From Bacillota bacterium (GTDB lineage: Bacteria; Bacillota; Clostridia; Peptostreptococcales; Anaerovoracaceae): DNA of 12,819 bases. Under the pieces are notes generated by a model. It did not search any database, was not told where the DNA came from, and saw only the letters and a program-made list of their open reading frames with translations. The position numbers were made by a program, and so were the translations under genes. Within the stretch, counting starts at the first letter, position 1; every line of letters starts with the position of its first letter. The stretch is from assembly GCA_029219125.1 (NCBI GenBank), contig JAQXSU010000064.1, forward strand, positions 1-12,819, given 5' to 3'. Below, in pieces: positions 1 through 6,652 of the stretch.

Positions 1-1
1 G

Positions 2-1231
2 AGCCGTCAGATTAACGGACTGGTCAATGAGTGGTATCTGGAAGATCTGTCTGAGAATATGAGGAGAGCCTATGCCACCAGAAAGAAAGAAGGCAAATAC
101 ATTGCCAGCTGTCCGGTCTACGGATACAAGAAAGACCCGAATGATCCATACCATCTCATTATTGATACGCCTTCTGCAAAGATTGTAAAAAGAATCTTTA
201 CCATGTGCATTGAAGGCATGAGCCTGAATGTGATTGCAAGAACCCTGAACCAAGAAGGGGTGCCGTCACCCACAAAATATAAGACAGAAGTGCAGGGAAT
301 CAACTTCAAGGGTACGGAAAACCTGCGAAAAGCAAGGAGATACAAGGGGGAAAGTCTGTGGCAGAGCAGCTCCGTAAATCACATTCTCAATAATGAGGTT
401 TATACGGGCGGCCTGTACCAGAATAAACGCCGGACAATCAGCTATAAAAACCATAACCGCATCAATTTGCCGCGAGAAGAGTGGATTATCGTGAAGGATA
501 CCCATGAACCGATTGTAACGATGGAGGAATTTGAACAGGCAAGAATCCGCCGGGCGAGGAATCCACGGATTACCACCCGGGGCGAAGGCAATTTTTTCTC
601 GGGAAAGCTGGTTTGCGGATACTGCAGCGGTGCGGTGGTGTACAACAGCTCCAGGGATGGGCATCGATATTATCGATGCCATAACAGAATTATCCTGAAA
701 AACTGCAAGGGCGTTTCTGTCTCGGAGGAGCTGCTGAAGCGGGAAATCCTGCGTGAATTGAAAATCATTTTCGATACATGGTTAAGCGAGAATGATATCA
801 ATGCCATTTCAGAGAATGTAAAAGTAAAAACAGATTCGGCATTTCAGGAACTTGAAGGGGAGCTGTATTCGAAACAGGCAAGTCTTGAAAAGATCATAGA
901 AACGAAATCCTCGCTGTACAGCGATATGGTGGAAGGCGTTGTCTCGAAGGACGATTACAGGGAAATGTCGGAGCACTTTTCGCAGAAACAGAAGGCACTG
1001 AAAAAAGAAATTGAATCTCTGGAGCGGACACTGGAGCTGGAAAAGACCACAGCCCTGCTCAGGCAGAAGCGAGAGAAAAAACTCAAAGCTCTGGTCCGGC
1101 AGACGGCAGATAAATATCTGAAATGCGAAGAACTGACAGTGGAAATGCTGCAGACCTTTGTGGATTATGTGGAAGTAAAAAATGGAGAAAAACGAGGCTC
1201 GAAAGAGCTTAAAATACACTGGAATTTCTGA
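2..1231 (+). CDS. Large serine recombinase, 5'-truncated by window edge
   Basis: The reading frame is open from base 2, so the gene starts upstream; the ATG at 59 is internal, and 409 residues are visible. The text around it (NEWYLEDLSENMRRAYATRK, then GKYIASCPVYGYKKDP) is the helix leaving the catalytic domain followed by the 'Recombinase' DNA-binding domain (PF07508 type). A zinc ribbon follows, with Cys codons at 614, 623, 677 and 704 (CxxC...C...C). After it comes a long Glu/Lys-rich coiled coil (about bases 780-1110) and a short C-terminal tail. The resolvase N-terminal domain with the catalytic serine lies outside the window. Large serine recombinases integrate and excise phages, ICEs and Tn4451-like transposons, cutting and rejoining att sites through a 5'-phosphoserine link. 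The gene is visibly more A+T-rich than the genes to its right, which fits acquired DNA. It ends about 25 bp before the inferred element boundary, the usual place for such a gene. The family call is secure; the kind of element is unknown. Confidence 0.93.
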   Translation, partial: SRQINGLVNEWYLEDLSENMRRAYATRKKEGKYIASCPVYGYKKDPNDPYHLIIDTPSAKIVKRIFTMCIEGMSLNVIARTLNQEGVPSPTKYKTEVQGINFKGTENLRKARRYKGESLWQSSSVNHILNNEVYTGGLYQNKRRTISYKNHNRINLPREEWIIVKDTHEPIVTMEEFEQARIRRARNPRITTRGEGNFFSGKLVCGYCSGAVVYNSSRDGHRYYRCHNRIILKNCKGVSVSEELLKREILRELKIIFDTWLSENDINAISENVKVKTDSAFQELEGELYSKQASLEKIIETKSSLYSDMVEGVVSKDDYREMSEHFSQKQKALKKEIESLERTLELEKTTALLRQKREKKLKALVRQTADKYLKCEELTVEMLQTFVDYVEVKNGEKRGSKELKIHWNF

Positions 1232-1258
1232 AATTTGTGGCGGCTGTGCAGGCCTAAT
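1232..1258. other. Inferred right-hand attachment junction of the mobile element
   Basis: Between the recombinase stop (1231) and the point where the minus-strand hydrolase loses homology there are only about 25 bases. The hydrolase frame reads normally up to ...ITQPG and then gives CAT TAG (His, stop) where relatives usually continue PGQF. The chromosomal side therefore seems to end at about 1257-1260, and the bases TGTCC (1258-1262) may be part of the shared crossover core. This is inferred from the gene order and the broken frame. The matching left end is not in the window, so the exact core cannot be fixed. Confidence 0.6.
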
Positions 1259-1439
1259 GTCCCGGCTGTGTGATCACGGCACGCACATCGCCGCCGTTGT
1301 TGATCCGGCTGAATTCTCCTTCGGTGACAGTGGCCCGGTTCATCACCACCGTAGCAACTGCACGCATGCCGTCGTCGCCTTCGCCGCCGGCCTCGCACTG
1401 GATCAGCCGTGCAAAAAGTTCTCTCGTATCTAATGGCAT
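1254..1439 (-). pseudogene. N-terminal fragment of SleB/CwlJ-type cell wall hydrolase
   Basis: A 61-residue frame begins MPLDTRELFARLIQCEAGGE and continues through DDGMRAVATVVMNR. This matches the start of the Hydrolase_2 (SleB/CwlJ) domain: the E of CEAGGEG is the expected catalytic glutamate and AVATVVMNR is the hallmark following helix. These enzymes cleave peptidoglycan; in spore formers SleB and CwlJ degrade spore cortex during germination, and paralogues occur in vegetative cells. Whole proteins have a domain of at least 120 or so residues, so more than half is missing here. The frame ends at a stop that appears to come from the inserted element. The start is firm: an ideal GGGAGGTG ribosome site lies 4 bases upstream of the ATG at 1439. 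The missing C-terminal part should lie on the minus strand beyond the far end of the element. It may be a dead remnant or a gene restored by excision. Confidence 0.8.
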
Positions 1440-1442
1440 AAT

Positions 1443-1469
1443 TCACCTCCCAAATCAATTCATAGTATG
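1443..1469 (-). promoter_or_regulatory. Promoter -10 (SigG-like) and RBS of the hydrolase fragment
   Basis: On the minus strand the sequence CATACTA (1463-1469) lies just upstream of GGGAGGTG (about 1444-1451), which is followed by AATT and the ATG at 1439. CATACTA is the textbook -10 of the forespore factor SigG in Bacillus, and sleB is a SigG target there. A start about 7 bases past the -10 (near 1456) would leave a short leader holding just the ribosome site, a sensible layout. The expected SigG -35 (GAATA-like) is not present 17-18 bases upstream. A SigA reading (TACTAT with weak TCACAA, 17-bp spacer) is also possible. Confidence 0.4.
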
Positions 1470-1501
1470 CGGATACAGGGATTGTTGTGAGAAGAAAACA
1501 A

Positions 1502-1528
1502 AAAAATCTGCCGTTCAGGCAGATTTTT
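1502..1528 (-). terminator. Rho-independent terminator of the endonuclease gene
   Basis: AAAAATCTGCC (1502-1512) and GGCAGATTTTT (1518-1528) form a perfect 11-bp stem around a 5-base loop. On the minus strand the stem runs into a long T-rich tract (seven Ts, a G, then four Ts). It lies about 35 bp after the stop of the minus-strand endonuclease gene, so it most likely ends that transcript. The plus side also ends in five Ts, so weak bidirectional action is possible, which would shield the chromosome from the element's transcription. Confidence 0.85.
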
Positions 1529-1562
1529 CAGATTGCAGAGGTTGCTGTCTTTTGTATCTGGT

Positions 1563-2672
1563 TTAGTATTTCAGCCGGAAGGTCAGCTGAACCGGGTTAT
1601 GGTCGGAGTATGCGAACTGCAGATCCACGGTGTCGGCGGTGAGGCATTCCACGTTGTCTGAGATGAGGAAGCCGTCGATGGTCAGCTGGTAATTGGTTTC
1701 CGGATCCCACGGTGCATCGGCATTGCGGCTGCTCGGCACAGGATGGTCCGGATTGTACGGCGCGACGATGGAAAATCCATCGGGCACGCTGTCGAAGGGG
1801 AAGCTCTTGGCCCAGTTGCCGCCTTCCATGGACACGCCGAAGATGGCGGAGGAATCGCCCAGGAGATCCTTGTTGAAGTCGCCGCCGCAGACCACATAGT
1901 TTCCGGCGTTGTATTCGGCGGTCATGTCTTCGTAGAGGACGGACAGCTGCTGGTCGGCGATGGTAGGGTCGGTGGCATAGGCGGAAAGATGAACGTTGTA
2001 CAAAACCAGCTCTTTGCCGTTTGTCGTCGGGATACGGCTGGACGAGTAGCAGCGGTCCAGGTCGATGAATTTTGCGAAGCCATCCTGAATGGGGAGACTG
2101 CGCCTGGCCGCCGAGGTGATCTCGTAATCCGACAAGGTCAGAAGGCCCGATTTCGACTTGCCGTGGGGCTTGATCAGGGGCCAGAACAGGTATGGGGAAT
2201 CGTAATTCTGGGCGAAAACCGCGTTTTGCGACGGCAGTGCTTCCAGCAGCAAGGCTTTCTCGTCGATATGGTAGGAGCGGGTGGAGTCCACATCCACTTC
2301 CTGCACCAGGTTAAAATCGGATCCGAAGTCTGCCAGCTGTGTGCCGATGGATTCCACCGTTTCTTTCACAATCTCTTCGCTGAAGCCGCGGGAATAGTCT
2401 CCACCGTCCATGAAGAAGCTGAACTGGTCGGTATAGGCACCGAAGCCGATGTTCCAGGAGGTGACAGTCAGATTTTCTCCAACCGGCACGAACTGGGTGG
2501 GCTGCCCGGTTTGTTCGGGCTGGGCGGTGTGTTCGGAGGCAGCCGGTTCCGGAGTAAGGACCAGATGATCCTCCAGCCGGTAATACGCAGTGAAAACGTA
2601 GGTCACGTAAGCGGCCAGAATCAGTATCAGAACGGCCACGGCGGCCAGTATCCATTTCAGTGCTTTTCTCAT
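1563..2672 (-). CDS. Membrane-anchored endonuclease/exonuclease/phosphatase family protein
   Basis: The 369-residue protein begins MRKALKWILAAV, with one strong hydrophobic segment (residues about 7-27) that would anchor it with the body outside the cell. A Pro/Gln/Thr-rich linker (about 40-62) leads to a DNase I-like fold. The fold's metal and catalytic motifs are all visible: TSWNIGFG (Asn74), LVQEVD (Glu125), NVHLSAY (His228), GGDFN (Asp265, Asn267), TIDGFLIS (Asp333) and YSDHNPV (Asp357, His358). The family cleaves phosphodiester bonds in nucleic acids, lipids or inositol phosphates; the substrate here cannot be read from the sequence. I chose the ATG at 2672 over the in-frame ATG at 2708 because GAGGGAG precedes it and because the likely -10 (2712-2717) would start RNA near 2705, inside or past the 2708 codon. 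The gene stands alone, divergent from dnaE, and ends in a clear terminator. Confidence 0.88.
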   Translation of the reverse strand: MRKALKWILAAVAVLILILAAYVTYVFTAYYRLEDHLVLTPEPAASEHTAQPEQTGQPTQFVPVGENLTVTSWNIGFGAYTDQFSFFMDGGDYSRGFSEEIVKETVESIGTQLADFGSDFNLVQEVDVDSTRSYHIDEKALLLEALPSQNAVFAQNYDSPYLFWPLIKPHGKSKSGLLTLSDYEITSAARRSLPIQDGFAKFIDLDRCYSSSRIPTTNGKELVLYNVHLSAYATDPTIADQQLSVLYEDMTAEYNAGNYVVCGGDFNKDLLGDSSAIFGVSMEGGNWAKSFPFDSVPDGFSIVAPYNPDHPVPSSRNADAPWDPETNYQLTIDGFLISDNVECLTADTVDLQFAYSDHNPVQLTFRLKY

Positions 2673-2711
2673 TTCTGAAATACTCCCTCTTTTCCATCGT
2701 AATTTCATTCC

Positions 2712-2741
2712 ATTTTACCACAGCGGGTCAGAAAAATGCAA
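2712..2741 (-). promoter_or_regulatory. Promoter of the endonuclease gene (extended -10)
   Basis: On the minus strand TTGCAT (2736-2741) and TAAAAT (2712-2717) are separated by 18 bases. The -10 is preceded by TGG, giving an extended -10 (TGNTAAAAT). The 15-base block containing it (2710-2724) recurs exactly upstream of the Y-family polymerase gene. Predicted transcription starts near 2705. Confidence 0.55.
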
Positions 2742-2817
2742 TGGCCGCGGTGTGAATAATCTGTGTAAAAAATCCGGCTGACGTAATGTGTAGAACTGCC
2801 AGGCTGCAACTCTTCGC

Positions 2818-2846
2818 TTTTCATCTGCCCCGAATTGTGGTAAACT
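2818..2846 (+). promoter_or_regulatory. Putative promoter of the dnaE-pfkA cluster
   Basis: TTTTCA (2818-2823) and TAAACT (2841-2846) are 17 bases apart, and the -10 is preceded by TGTGG, the same extended -10 context as at two other genes in the window. Each hexamer matches the SigA consensus at four of six positions. An overlapping TATAAG (2846-2851) is an alternative -10 with a poorer spacing. Transcription would start near 2853, leaving a leader of about 50 bases before dnaE. Confidence 0.45.
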
Positions 2847-2861
2847 ATAAGAATCAAAGCA

Positions 2862-2903
2862 AGGGAGGAAAGCACCGGCGACAGACGCCGGATGTAAAGG
2901 ACT
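2862..2903 (+). promoter_or_regulatory. dnaE leader: distant SD, hairpin and AUG-UAA start-stop
   Basis: A strong AGGGAGG (2862-2868) sits 35 bases before the dnaE ATG, too far for direct use. Between them CCGGCG (2875-2880) pairs with CGCCGG (2886-2891) around a 5-base loop, and the base after the stem begins ATGTAA (2892-2897), a start codon followed at once by a stop. If the hairpin forms, the SD lies 6 bases from that AUG. A second, weaker AAAGGA (2896-2901) lies only 2 bases before the dnaE ATG. The layout is seen directly; a regulatory role is inference. Confidence 0.4.
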
Positions 2904-5900
2904 ATGGCATTTACCCATCTTCATGTTCATACGGAATACAGCCTGCTGGACGGTGCGGCCCGCATCAAAGATGTGGTGCGCCGTGCGAAGGAGCTGGGCA
3001 TGGACAGTCTGGCCATCACCGATCACGGTGTCATGTTCGGCGTGGTGGATTTCTATAAAGAGTGCAAAAAGCAGGGAATCCGGCCCATCATCGGCTGCGA
3101 GGTCTATACCGCCAAGCGGAAGATGACCGATAAGGATGCGGAAAAGGACAAGCATCAGGGCCATCTGCTTCTGCTGGCAAAGAATGAACAGGGCTATAAA
3201 AATCTGATAAAAATCGTGTCCCTGGGTTTCACGAAGGGATATTATTATAAACCCCGCATTGATAAGGACGTGCTGCGGGAGCACAGTGAAGGACTGATCT
3301 GCCTTTCCGCCTGCCTGGCCGGCGAGGTCCAGTTTCGACTGATGAACAACGATTACGAAGGGGCGAAGGAAGAGGCACAGGCTTTGGCGGAGATTTTCGG
3401 TCCGGGGAATTTCTATCTGGAGATTCAGGATCAGGGACTGGAAGAGGAGGCATATATCAAGCCGAATCTGCTGCGTCTGGCCAGTGAACTGAATCTGCCG
3501 CTGGCGGCTACCAACGACGTCCATTATGTGCGCCGGGAGGATGCGGAAGCTCACGATGTGCTGCTGGCCATTCAGACGGCCACCACCATCGATGACCCGA
3601 ACCGGATGCGGTTCCCGAACGATCAGTTCTATCTGAAGAGTGAAGACGAAATGCGTAAGCTGTTTGCCGGGATCCCGGAGGCCTGCGACAATACCCAGAA
3701 GATCGCGGAACAGTGCAGCTTTGACTTCCGCTTCGGCGAATATCATCTGCCGCAGTTTATTCCGCCGGATGGACTGGATAATGAGACCTATCTACGGAAG
3801 CTCTGCAGTGAAGGCCTTGCCGACCGTTACGGCGAAAATCCGGACCAGAGTCTGCTGGACCGGCTGGAGTATGAACTGAATACGATTATTTCCATGGGAT
3901 ATGTGGAGTACTTCCTGATCGTGTGGGATTTCATCAACTATGCGAAACAGAACGGGATCATGGTGGGTCCGGGCAGAGGATCGGCGGCCGGTTCTCTGGT
4001 TGCCTACTGCCTGAAGATCACGGACATCGATCCGATCAAATACAATCTGATTTTTGAGCGTTTCCTCAATCCGGAGCGGGTCAGCATGCCGGATATCGAT
4101 ATTGACTTCTGTTATGAGAGACGGCAGGAGGTCATCGATTATGTGGGACGCAAATACGGTGAAGGTCGGGTTTCCCAGATTATTACCTTCGGAACCATGA
4201 AGGCCAAGGCGGCGGTCCGGGATGTGGGACGGGCGCTGAATGTCAGCTATGCGGAAACCGATGCCATTGCCAAGGCGATCCCGTTTGATCTGCACATGAC
4301 CATCGACAAGGCGCTGGAAACCAATCCGGAGCTGCTGGCACGATATGAAAACGAGGATATGGTCCGGCAGGTGCTGGACATGTCAAGGGCAATCGAAGGC
4401 ATGCCCCGTCACGCTTCCACCCATGCGGCAGGCGTGGTGATTTCAAAAGAACCCATCGATGAATATGTGCCGCTGTACATGTCCGATAAGGGCATTTCCA
4501 CCCAGTTCACCATGACCACCATCGAAGAACTGGGGCTTCTGAAGATGGACTTCCTGGGGCTGCGGAACCTGACGGTGATCCGGGATGCCCTGGAAATGAT
4601 CGAAAAAAACTACGGGGTCACCATCGATTTCAGCAAGATGACCTATGATGATCCGAAGGTCTACGAACTGATATCTGCCGGAAATACCTGCGGCGTGTTC
4701 CAGCTGGAAAGCCAGGGAATGACCCAGTTTATGAAGAGCCTGAAACCGACCTGCTACGAGGATGTGGTGGCCGGTATCGCACTTTACCGGCCGGGTCCGA
4801 TGGACTCCATTCCGAAATATATTGAAAACAAGAAGAATCCGAAAGGGATCCGCTATGTGGATCCGGCGCTGGCGCCGATTCTGGACGTGACCTACGGCTG
4901 TCTGATCTATCAGGAGCAGGTAATGCAGATCGTTCGGGATCTGGGCGGCTACAGTTACGGACGTTCCGACCTGGTGCGCCGCGCCATGTCGAAAAAGAAG
5001 ATGGACGTGATGCTGGAGGAGAAGGAGTACTTCATCCACGGAAAGACCGACGAAGACGGCAATGTGGAGATTGCAGGCTGTGTCCGCAACGGCATTCCGG
5101 AAGAGGCGGCGGAAGCCATCTTCCAGGACATGGTCAGCTTTGCCGAGTATGCGTTTAATAAAAGCCACGCTGCTGCTTACGGCGTGGTGGCTTATGAAAC
5201 AGGCTGGCTGAAGGCCCACTATCCGGTGGAATTCATGGCAGCACTCATGACCAGCGTTATGGGGGATTCGGATTCCGTCGCAAAATATATCCGCAACTGT
5301 TCCGAAATGGGCATTGAGGTTCTGCCGCCGTGCGTCAACGAAAGCCAGAAGAAATTCAGCGTGGTGGACGGCAAAATCCGTTTTGGTCTGCAGGCAGTGA
5401 AAAATGTGGGCGAGGGAGCCATCGATGCCATCATCGAGGCCAGAGAGCAGAAGGGTCTGCCGAAGACTCTGCCTCAGTTTATTTCCAATGTAGAGATCAG
5501 CCAGGTCAATAAGAAGGCCATCGAAAGCCTGATTAAGGCCGGCGCCACCGACTGCCTGGAAGGAAACCGGGCCGCACAGCTGGCTGCATACGAAGGGCTG
5601 GTGGAATCGGCGCAGAATACATCGAGAAAGAATCTGGAGGGACAGATTTCCCTGTTTCAGATTGCCGGCGATGAGATGCAGGCCGGCGGGCTGGAGGTAC
5701 GTCTTCCAAACGTGGAGGAATTTTCGAAAGATCTGAAGCTGGCCATGGAGAAGGAGATGCTGGGCATCTACCTGACGGACCATCCGCTGAATGAATATGC
5801 GGAGCAGATGAACCGGCTGTCTTCCGTCACCAGTGATCAGCTGCGCCATGCGGCGGAGGGCCTGGAGGCCGGCGATCCGGCCGCGGAATGTGAACCATGC

Positions 5901-6608
5901 GGTACCGTGGCTTCGGGACGTAACGGCGAAAAGATCCGGGACGGCATGCCTGTGGTCATGACCGGTATGATCAATTCCCGCAGGACACTGATTACGAAAA
6001 ACAGCAAAATGATGGCCTTCCTCCAGCTGGAGGATCTGTACGGTGTGACGGAAATTGTAGTATTTCCGAACGTCTATGAACGCTGTGCCGCCTTTACGGA
6101 GGTGGACCAGGTGATCGCTGTCCGGGGTACGCTCAACTTCAAAGAAGAGGAAGCACCAAAGGTGCTGGCCGATGAGATTTTGCCGCTGGAGGAAGCGGCG
6201 GAACGAGGATTCAGCCAGCGGGGCGGCCAGAGAGGCGGTTCGCGGAATGCGCAGAGCAGTGGATCACGGAGTGCACAGAGCAGTGGGCAGAGGGGCATGC
6301 AGCCGGCGGAACGGACGCCTGCGCAGCAGCAGGCAGCGCAGCCTTCCTCCGGCGGCCAGACACAGCCGGCAGAACAGCCGGAAGGACTGGTTAAGGTGAA
6401 GCTGACAGCCGGAATGAACCGGGAAATCACCCTGGAACAGGTAAAAAGCGTGCTGAAGCGCCATCCGGGCAAAGCCCAGGTGCTTATCTATCTGCCGGAG
6501 GGAAAGACCCTTCGGACAGACCGGCAGCTGTGGGTGAAGCCGGATCAGAACCTGGGAAACCAGCTGATGGCCATCCTGGGAAAAGAAAATGTAAAAATGA
6601 CAGAATAA
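2904..6608 (+). CDS. dnaE: DNA polymerase III subunit alpha (DnaE)
   Basis: The 1234-residue C-family replicative polymerase starts MAFTHLHVHTEYSLLDGA, the standard DnaE opening, which fixes the ATG at 2904. The N-terminal PHP domain (about 1-270) keeps its metal-ligand pattern (HLHVH, ITDHG, GCEVY, TNDVHY), so it may still proofread, as reported for PHP domains in other DnaE1 proteins. The palm shows GPGRGSAAGSL and PDIDIDF (catalytic Asp397, Asp399), with the third aspartate at Asp549 in KMDFLGLRNL. FNKSHAAAYG marks the fingers. QISLF (914-918) is a beta-clamp binding motif, and an OB fold follows at about 995-1080. An unusual Gly/Gln/Ser/Ala-rich linker (about 1101-1162), with an 8-residue repeat, tethers a small C-terminal domain (about 1163-1234). 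Clostridia normally also carry PolC, and which enzyme leads at the fork cannot be told here. The gene is first in a likely dnaE-pfkA-flavodoxin operon. Confidence 0.97.
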   Translation: MAFTHLHVHTEYSLLDGAARIKDVVRRAKELGMDSLAITDHGVMFGVVDFYKECKKQGIRPIIGCEVYTAKRKMTDKDAEKDKHQGHLLLLAKNEQGYKNLIKIVSLGFTKGYYYKPRIDKDVLREHSEGLICLSACLAGEVQFRLMNNDYEGAKEEAQALAEIFGPGNFYLEIQDQGLEEEAYIKPNLLRLASELNLPLAATNDVHYVRREDAEAHDVLLAIQTATTIDDPNRMRFPNDQFYLKSEDEMRKLFAGIPEACDNTQKIAEQCSFDFRFGEYHLPQFIPPDGLDNETYLRKLCSEGLADRYGENPDQSLLDRLEYELNTIISMGYVEYFLIVWDFINYAKQNGIMVGPGRGSAAGSLVAYCLKITDIDPIKYNLIFERFLNPERVSMPDIDIDFCYERRQEVIDYVGRKYGEGRVSQIITFGTMKAKAAVRDVGRALNVSYAETDAIAKAIPFDLHMTIDKALETNPELLARYENEDMVRQVLDMSRAIEGMPRHASTHAAGVVISKEPIDEYVPLYMSDKGISTQFTMTTIEELGLLKMDFLGLRNLTVIRDALEMIEKNYGVTIDFSKMTYDDPKVYELISAGNTCGVFQLESQGMTQFMKSLKPTCYEDVVAGIALYRPGPMDSIPKYIENKKNPKGIRYVDPALAPILDVTYGCLIYQEQVMQIVRDLGGYSYGRSDLVRRAMSKKKMDVMLEEKEYFIHGKTDEDGNVEIAGCVRNGIPEEAAEAIFQDMVSFAEYAFNKSHAAAYGVVAYETGWLKAHYPVEFMAALMTSVMGDSDSVAKYIRNCSEMGIEVLPPCVNESQKKFSVVDGKIRFGLQAVKNVGEGAIDAIIEAREQKGLPKTLPQFISNVEISQVNKKAIESLIKAGATDCLEGNRAAQLAAYEGLVESAQNTSRKNLEGQISLFQIAGDEMQAGGLEVRLPNVEEFSKDLKLAMEKEMLGIYLTDHPLNEYAEQMNRLSSVTSDQLRHAAEGLEAGDPAAECEPCGTVASGRNGEKIRDGMPVVMTGMINSRRTLITKNSKMMAFLQLEDLYGVTEIVVFPNVYERCAAFTEVDQVIAVRGTLNFKEEEAPKVLADEILPLEEAAERGFSQRGGQRGGSRNAQSSGSRSAQSSGQRGMQPAERTPAQQQAAQPSSGGQTQPAEQPEGLVKVKLTAGMNREITLEQVKSVLKRHPGKAQVLIYLPEGKTLRTDRQLWVKPDQNLGNQLMAILGKENVKMTE
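6249..6296 (+). repeat. 24-bp tandem repeat in the dnaE linker
   Basis: Two imperfect 24-base units (6249-6272 and 6273-6296) share the core CAGAGCAGTGG and encode NAQSSGSR and SAQSSGQR-like stretches within the low-complexity linker before the C-terminal domain. The unit length is a multiple of three, so copy number can change without a frameshift. Confidence 0.7.
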
Positions 6609-6641
6609 AAGATGACAGAATAAAACATGACAGAATGAAAG
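6597..6641 (+). repeat. Three tandem 15-bp copies of the dnaE stop region
   Basis: ATGACAGAATAAAAG (6597-6611), ATGACAGAATAAAAC (6612-6626) and ATGACAGAATGAAAG (6627-6641) follow one another without a gap. The first copy is the true end of dnaE (Met-Thr-Glu-stop). The other two repeat the same three codons and a stop in the same frame. They fill the gap up to the pfkA ribosome site (AAAGGGGAG, about 6638-6646). The third copy's stop region also contains an ATG (6635) in frame with pfkA but without a ribosome site. Confidence 0.95.
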
Positions 6642-6652
6642 GGGAGAAAGCC

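Noticed and set aside
59..61. ATG at 59 as the start of the recombinase
   Set aside because: The frame is open upstream to the window edge and encodes typical family residues, and no catalytic domain would remain.
1743..2678. A 311-codon plus-strand open frame opposite the endonuclease gene
   Set aside because: The minus strand has a complete EEP active site, promoter, ribosome site and terminator; this frame has none of these.
4443..5849. A 468-codon minus-strand open frame within dnaE
   Set aside because: It is antisense to conserved DnaE sequence and resembles no protein family; it is a codon-bias shadow.
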